From Candidatus Omnitrophota bacterium (GTDB lineage: Bacteria; Omnitrophota; Koll11; Zapsychrales; Zapsychraceae), in assembly GCA_023140095.1 (NCBI GenBank), contig JAGLMJ010000036.1, forward strand, positions 1 through 10,900: a stretch of 10,900 nucleotides of DNA. The letters run 5' to 3'. This document shows, one piece after another, positions 6,809 to 10,900 of the stretch; position 1 is the first letter of the stretch; each line of letters begins with the position of its first letter. Position numbers and translations under genes: made by a program. A model generated the notes under the pieces. That model did not search any database, was not told where the DNA came from, and saw nothing but the letters and a program-made list of their open reading frames with translations.

Positions 6809-7659
6809 GCTTTCTTTGCGTTCTGATCCATTGCGGCGCGGCGCAAGCGGCTTCGCCCAAACGGGATATAAGGGAAGGCAACCGCCATTACAGAGACGGC
6901 GACTATGCGGCTTCCCGTGAGAAATATACGGAAGCTTTAGAAAAGGCTCCGGAATCCGATATCGTGAATTTTAATCTAGGGACAGCTCTGTATAAGGAAG
7001 AGGACTATGAAAAGGCGGCCGACCATCTTCAAAAAGTTCTTTTAAGCGAAGATGATGAATTAAAGAGAAGCGCTCATTATAATCTGGGCAATGCGTTATA
7101 TCGGTCCGGGATGATGTATGTGCAAGAGGATATCGGCCTTGCGGTATCTTCTCTGGAGAATTCACTCGGTCAGTACGAACGGGCTTTATCTATCGATAAA
7201 GGCGATAAAGACGCTAAACATAATTATGAATATGTTCAAAAGGAATTGATACGGCTAAAAGAAAAACAGAAACAGCAGCAAGAGCAAAACCAAAAACAAT
7301 GCGATTTGCCAAGAGATAAGAAAGACCAACAGCAAGAAGGTCAGCAACAGGAACAGCAACAGGAACAACAGCAAGAACAGCAAGGTGAAAGCGGTGAAGA
7401 GGAGCAACAATCGCAACAAGGACAGGATCAACAAGAGCAGCAGGAGCAGCAGGAATCAGGCCAAGCGAGTGGACAAGAAGGTCAGGAAGATTATAATAAA
7501 CAGAATGAAGCTGGCGCAGAGCCGCAAAATGCCGAGGAGTTGACGCCGAAAGAAGCCCAGATGCTTCTTGAAAGCTATCAACAGGCTGAAGAGCCGCAGA
7601 GTTTGCTTAATATTCTTATGAAATCAAGGGATGCCCGTCCGGTTTTGAAGGATTGGTAA
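6760..7659 (+). CDS. batC: BatC: secreted TPR protein with Gln-rich tail
   Basis: This 299-residue protein begins inside batB with a 49-bp overlap. The start is supported because it supplies a signal peptide (residues 1-30, ending AAQA before ASPKR) and no later ATG would keep it. Three TPR-like helix pairs follow at about 35-66, 67-100 and 104-148, with FNLGTALY and YNLGNALY marking repeat units. Residues 166-248 are almost entirely Gln, Glu, Gly and Lys and are expected to be disordered. The C-terminal 40 residues return to ordinary composition (LTPKEAQMLL) and end in LKDW, a conserved ending of BatC proteins as I recall it. It should be periplasmic, where its TPRs could bind BatA, BatB or clients. 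The start has only a weak ribosome binding site, so coupling to batB translation is likely. Confidence 0.9.
   Translation: MFNDAKKTTFRQEIFVSFLCVLIHCGAAQAASPKRDIREGNRHYRDGDYAASREKYTEALEKAPESDIVNFNLGTALYKEEDYEKAADHLQKVLLSEDDELKRSAHYNLGNALYRSGMMYVQEDIGLAVSSLENSLGQYERALSIDKGDKDAKHNYEYVQKELIRLKEKQKQQQEQNQKQCDLPRDKKDQQQEGQQQEQQQEQQQEQQGESGEEEQQSQQGQDQQEQQEQQESGQASGQEGQEDYNKQNEAGAEPQNAEELTPKEAQMLLESYQQAEEPQSLLNILMKSRDARPVLKDW
7342..7377 (+). repeat. 12-bp tandem repeat coding for QQQE units in batC
   Basis: CAGCAACAGGAA occurs twice exactly (7342-7353 and 7354-7365), followed by the near-copy CAACAGCAAGAA (7366-7377). Each unit adds Gln-Gln-Gln-Glu (or Gln-Gln-Gln-Glu with altered codons) without shifting the frame. 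It lies in a longer CAG/CAA/GAA-rich tract running from about 7258 to 7480. Copy-number change would alter the length of the flexible linker and not switch the gene off. Confidence 0.7.
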
Positions 7660-7669
7660 TGTTAGACAT

Positions 7670-9475
7670 ATGACCATTCGTTTTAAAACTTTTGTTATTA
7701 CTTTTATCCTGTTGTTTTCGATTGTTCCGTATGTGTTTGCCCAGGGCATTAGCATTGAGGTCGAGTTAACGTCAAAAAAGATCACTTTAGGTTCATCGTC
7801 GCAGTTAACAATCACCGTGAATGGCAGCAATGATGTTGGCCGGATCCAGTTGCCTAAGATTGATGGGTTTGATGTCCAATATGTAGGGCCGTCAACGCGT
7901 GTTTCCATTATTAACGGTCAATATTCAAGTTCTAAGGCGTTTACGTATTCTTTGTTCCCGCTTAAAGAGGGGCAGTTTGAAATTCCGACTTTTAACATAG
8001 TGGTTTCCGGTAAAACATATCAAGTTGAGCCCATACCGATCGAAGTTGTTGGTTCGAGTGAAGGATTAACACCGGTGTCACAGGCACAAGTCAGGCTCGA
8101 GGACAAGATCTTTCTTGTCCTGGAGGCTCCCAAACGGGAGGTTTACCTTAATGAGCGTCTTGCCATAAAAGTTTTGTTATTTGTTTCCGGTTTTTCTGTT
8201 AACGATGTTCAATATCCTGAATTTGATCATGTTGGATTTTCTATCGGCGAATATGAGAAGCCGAAACAATATCAGCAAATTGTAAGCGGGATCCGTTATA
8301 ACGTGGTGGAGTTTAGCACGGAAATTTATCCGACACGGACAGGAGAGTTAAGTTTTGGTCCGGCTAGAACGGGTTGCAATATACTCGTTGAGAGGTCAAA
8401 TGGGTCGGCACGTTCTCGCGGCCGAAACAGCATATTCGATGATGATTTTTTTAATTCGTTCTTTAGCCGTCATGAAAAGCGGCCGATTAAATTGGAGTCT
8501 GAAGGGGCGATGATCAATGTTTTACCGTTTCCTGAGCAAGGCAAGCCGGAAGATTTCTCCGGAGTTGTCGGGCAATTTGATTTCAATGTTTCGGTGAGCC
8601 CCACTAAGATCAAAGAAGGCGATCCGATCACTTTTAGAATGACGGTTTTAGGCAAAGGAAATCTAACGGCCATACAGATGCCGTCTTTGTCGCCGGAAGC
8701 GAATTTCAAGCTTTATGACCCGCAGGTTTTTGAAAAGGGGAATATAAAAAAGACGGAGCAGGTGATCATTCCCCGTTCGCAAGAGATCACAGAGGTCCCG
8801 CAAATCCGATTTTCCTATTTTGATCCGGAATTAAAAAAATATCGGACGATTAAAAAGGGCCCGTTCCCTATTACAGTGACGAAATTAGAAAAAGGGGAAG
8901 AATTCAAAGTTGTTGGATTAGAAGGGGAGATCAGGATCGTCGAGCCGGAAACTTTTGGGAAAGATATCATCTTTATTAAAACGAGGCCTGGAAAACTGCA
9001 GGTCGCAGGAGAAGCGGTTTATAAGAACGGTTTATTGTATATTGTCGTTTTTATCCTTGCGATTTTATGGCTAGGCGGATTTGTCTATTATAAACGTACC
9101 TACCGGATCAAGACAGATAGTGTCTATGCCCGCCGCTTGCAGGCGCCGCGGCAGGCGAAACAGGGGCTCGCGCAGGCGAAAAAACTGATTGCCGTACGCA
9201 AGGGCGAAGGATTTTACGACACGGTCTTTAAAACGCTGCAGCAATATTTAGGGAACAAGCTGCACCTCTCCTCAGGGGCCGTGACATTTGAAACAGTTCG
9301 AGAACATTTAAGCGCGAATAACATTGAACAAAAAGTGATCGATGATATCAAATTGGCTTACGAGGAATGCGATATGATCCGCTATGCCTCGGCAGATGTG
9401 AGCCGGGAAAATATGAACGCGAGTTATCAGCGCTTAGCGCAGGCCATTGACCACTTGGAGCGGTTCTTAAAATGA
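7670..9475 (+). CDS. batD: BatD: periplasmic, single-helix membrane protein
   Basis: This 601-residue protein opens with a signal peptide (1-24, VFA before QG). A large beta-rich periplasmic region (about 25-453) contains repeated strand patterns such as FTYSLFPLKEGQFEIP and FSTEIYPTRTGELSFGP, typical of BatD's Ig-like modules. An acidic, Phe-rich loop (IFDDDFFNSFFSR, 255-267) is another feature seen in BatD proteins. A transmembrane helix at about 454-474 is followed by KRTYRIK, so the last ~125 residues are cytoplasmic. This tail (about 512-577, with CDMIRYA at 567-573) resembles that of the 197-aa protein encoded at 4203-4796. The start is 10 bp after batC with only a weak, distant AAGGA; the stop overlaps batE as ATGA. 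It likely scaffolds the VWA proteins across the membrane, which is inference. Confidence 0.9.
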   Translation: MTIRFKTFVITFILLFSIVPYVFAQGISIEVELTSKKITLGSSSQLTITVNGSNDVGRIQLPKIDGFDVQYVGPSTRVSIINGQYSSSKAFTYSLFPLKEGQFEIPTFNIVVSGKTYQVEPIPIEVVGSSEGLTPVSQAQVRLEDKIFLVLEAPKREVYLNERLAIKVLLFVSGFSVNDVQYPEFDHVGFSIGEYEKPKQYQQIVSGIRYNVVEFSTEIYPTRTGELSFGPARTGCNILVERSNGSARSRGRNSIFDDDFFNSFFSRHEKRPIKLESEGAMINVLPFPEQGKPEDFSGVVGQFDFNVSVSPTKIKEGDPITFRMTVLGKGNLTAIQMPSLSPEANFKLYDPQVFEKGNIKKTEQVIIPRSQEITEVPQIRFSYFDPELKKYRTIKKGPFPITVTKLEKGEEFKVVGLEGEIRIVEPETFGKDIIFIKTRPGKLQVAGEAVYKNGLLYIVVFILAILWLGGFVYYKRTYRIKTDSVYARRLQAPRQAKQGLAQAKKLIAVRKGEGFYDTVFKTLQQYLGNKLHLSSGAVTFETVREHLSANNIEQKVIDDIKLAYEECDMIRYASADVSRENMNASYQRLAQAIDHLERFLK

Positions 9476-10239
9476 GAAACTTTAAATTCCTATTGTTTTT
9501 GACGTGCCTATTCGTTTTTACGACGGTCAATGGTTTTGCCCAAATAACGAAAAGAGAGGCTTTATCCAAGTTTGTTTCGGCGGGCATGGCCTATAAAGAC
9601 GGGCAATATGATGAAGCGATCACGAAGTACAATGAGATTATTGAAGGCGGACGGGAAAGCGGCGCGGTTTATTACAATCTTGGCAATAGTTATTTCCGGA
9701 AAGATGATCCCGGAAGAGCGATGCTGAACTATGGGCGCGCGAAGCGTTTGATCCCGCGTGACAGCGACCTGAACTTTAATAGCCGTTATGTATCCTCCCG
9801 GGTCGACGGGTATCGTAACGGCGAGAAGATGAGTTTTCTGGATAGGACCATGAAAAGCTATATCGAATTTTATACAATAGACGAAATGGTGATGATCATC
9901 ATAGGAACTATTTTTGTTATCGGGATCGTTGTTCTTTTATCTCTTTATTTGAATTGGCCGAGATCTTTTGGGCAGACAACGGTGGCGCTGTTGGCGCTGA
10001 TCGCGGTGGTCTACACGATAGGGCTTGTTTGGAAGGTTCAACATGCTCGCGACTTAGCTGTTGTTGTGACCGCGGCGGAATCTTATTTCGAGCCGCAGGC
10101 TGATTCAACCGTGCATTTCAAATTGCCTGAAGGGACAAAGGCCAGGATTCTAAGGTTGGAAGGGGCCTGGGCCAAAGTCCGACGCTCAGACGGGAAAGTT
10201 GGTTGGGTTTCTCGGGATGCATTAGAGAGAATAGAATAA
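9472..10239 (+). CDS. batE: BatE: TPR and SH3-like membrane protein
   Basis: This 255-residue protein has a signal peptide (1-23, GFA before QITK) and a TPR region at about 33-98, including YKDGQYDEAITKYNEI and YYNLGNSYF. Two transmembrane helices follow at about 138-160 and 168-187, joined by a short loop with an Arg. The C-terminal segment (about 194-253) is a bacterial SH3-like domain: VVVTAAESYFEPQ, then GTKARILRLEGAWAKVRRSDGKVGWV. The topology places both TPRs and SH3 in the periplasm, where the SH3 could bind peptidoglycan or a protein. GGAG lies 11 bases before the start, which overlaps the batD stop. It is the last recognisable gene of the operon; no terminator is visible in the 18 bp that follow, so transcription may continue downstream. 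Confidence 0.92.
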   Translation: MRNFKFLLFLTCLFVFTTVNGFAQITKREALSKFVSAGMAYKDGQYDEAITKYNEIIEGGRESGAVYYNLGNSYFRKDDPGRAMLNYGRAKRLIPRDSDLNFNSRYVSSRVDGYRNGEKMSFLDRTMKSYIEFYTIDEMVMIIIGTIFVIGIVVLLSLYLNWPRSFGQTTVALLALIAVVYTIGLVWKVQHARDLAVVVTAAESYFEPQADSTVHFKLPEGTKARILRLEGAWAKVRRSDGKVGWVSRDALERIE

Positions 10240-10257
10240 GTTGCAAAACAACATTTG

Positions 10258-10713
10258 ATGAGAAATCGGAATTTCATGAACATATGGACGCGTAGTAATA
10301 TCTTTATGGCCGGATGCATTGTTTTCTTTACAGTGTTCGGTGTGCAGGCTGTCGAGAAATACAGGTTCGACCGTTCCGCCGGGGCAATACAATTTTCCCG
10401 GCTTTCATTGAGCGATAAACTGGTGTCATGGAATAGGCATGCATATACCTTTGCGGTGTACTGTCGACGGATCCTTAACGGCAGATATCAAGGAATACTT
10501 GTTACTGACCTGGAAACTAACGGGAAAGACATGCTCTTGCACAGAAAGCTGAGTTTTTTTCTGTATCCGGTTGTGCATATTCGCGGAAATAAAAAAAAGG
10601 CGGACTGTATGGTCGTGTTCATGAAGAATAATCCAATGGAATCGGTCCCGGATGATTTTGAGGTCGTGGGTGTTTATAGTGAAAACAGTTTGATCGCTTT
10701 AAGAAAGAATTAA
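10258..10713 (+). CDS. Small protein with N-terminal membrane segment, function unknown
   Basis: The ATG at 10258 gives 151 residues; a TTG one codon earlier and an ATG at 10276 are alternatives, and no strong ribosome binding site decides. A hydrophobic segment (about residues 15-30, IFMAGCIVFFTVFGVQA) acts as a signal peptide or anchor after a basic N-terminus. The rest is soluble and should be periplasmic. LHRKLSFFLYPVVHIRG, then CMVVFMKN and VPDDFEVVGVYSEN, suggest a compact alpha/beta domain, possibly nucleotide-sugar or glycan related, but I do not recognise a family. It starts 18 bp after batE and ends 3 bp before a membrane protein, so it may belong to the same transcript. As I recall, similar short proteins precede membrane glycosyltransferase-like proteins in Omnitrophota; this needs a search to confirm. 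Confidence 0.7.
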   Translation: MRNRNFMNIWTRSNIFMAGCIVFFTVFGVQAVEKYRFDRSAGAIQFSRLSLSDKLVSWNRHAYTFAVYCRRILNGRYQGILVTDLETNGKDMLLHRKLSFFLYPVVHIRGNKKKADCMVVFMKNNPMESVPDDFEVVGVYSENSLIALRKN

Positions 10714-10716
10714 GAC

Positions 10717-10900
10717 ATGAATGTGCTTGCCATACGACTTTTAAACAGCTACTTTGTTCCCTTAATTTTGGGAATGTCGGTTGTTTTATATTTATTTCGA
10801 AGGAAACCGTTATCGTTATTTCTAATGTTAGCGTTGTCGTGGGGCGTGGGATTGGGCCTCTTAGCACAGTACATGCTCATTTTAACCATGATCGGGATCC
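10717..10900 (+). CDS. N-terminal part of a multi-helix membrane protein, 3' truncated
   Basis: An ATG 3 bp after the preceding stop opens a frame of 61 codons that runs off the window end. The visible protein begins MNVLAIRLLNSYFVPLILG. It has one hydrophobic helix (about 11-27), a basic turn (FRRKP, about 28-32) and a longer hydrophobic stretch (about 33-61) with GVGLGLLAQYMLIL. This pattern is common at the start of large polytopic proteins such as ArnT/PMT-type glycosyltransferases, but 61 residues are too few to assign a family. The stop-to-start spacing indicates co-transcription with the small protein before it. Confidence 0.6.
   Translation, partial: MNVLAIRLLNSYFVPLILGMSVVLYLFRRKPLSLFLMLALSWGVGLGLLAQYMLILTMIGI

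Noticed and set aside
12..10867. Open frames on the - strand across the window
   Set aside because: All are short, lie opposite well-supported + strand genes and show no recognisable domains or start signals.
1..10900. CRISPR arrays, insertion sequences, tRNA or rRNA genes
   Set aside because: No spaced direct repeats, transposase motifs, terminal inverted repeats or RNA gene structures were seen; genes fill nearly all the sequence.

Overview
The window looks like part of a Gram-negative genome from an uncultured phylum. Several exported proteins have cleavable signal peptides, and there is a full set of inner-membrane and periplasmic Bat proteins. Protein style and gene order, including an extra 197-aa membrane protein in the operon and a small secreted protein plus a membrane protein downstream, fit Candidatus Omnitrophota or a relative in or near the PVC group. 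That placement is my inference from general family knowledge; no marker gene is present. All genes are on the + strand.

Layout. (1) Bases 1-1754 hold the 3' part of a large gene that enters from upstream and resembles large cellobiose-phosphorylase-like (GH94-type) carbohydrate enzymes. (2) A 111-aa three-helix membrane protein of unknown function follows 5 bp later. (3) A 171-bp gap (2096-2266) holds a good sigma70-type promoter, AT-rich repeats around the predicted transcription start and a strong ribosome binding site. (4) Bases 2267-10239 hold an unbroken, tightly packed eight-gene MoxR/Bat operon: moxR (AAA+ ATPase), a DUF58 protein, a 197-aa signal-anchor membrane protein, batA, batB, batC, batD and batE. 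Junctions are ATGA or TAATG overlaps, longer overlaps, or gaps of at most 10 bp. (5) From 10258 a small protein with an N-terminal membrane segment is followed 3 bp later by a multi-helix membrane protein that runs off the window.

How the genes may work together. MoxR and the DUF58 protein have no membrane segments and should be cytoplasmic. BatA and BatB each have two N-terminal helices and one C-terminal helix; the positive-inside rule puts their von Willebrand A (VWA) domains in the periplasm. BatC (TPR plus Gln-rich tail) should be periplasmic. BatD has a long periplasmic part, one helix and a cytoplasmic tail. BatE has periplasmic TPRs, two helices and a periplasmic SH3-like domain. The 197-aa protein and BatD share a recognisable cytoplasmic tail domain, which could be where the ATPase meets the membrane complex. 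MoxR/VWA systems are generally thought to act as chaperones or assembly machines, and bat operons have been linked to stress or oxygen tolerance in some bacteria. The substrate here cannot be told from sequence.

This is a known type of system, not a new one. The less explained parts are the shared tail domain, the promoter repeats, and the flanking unknown genes.
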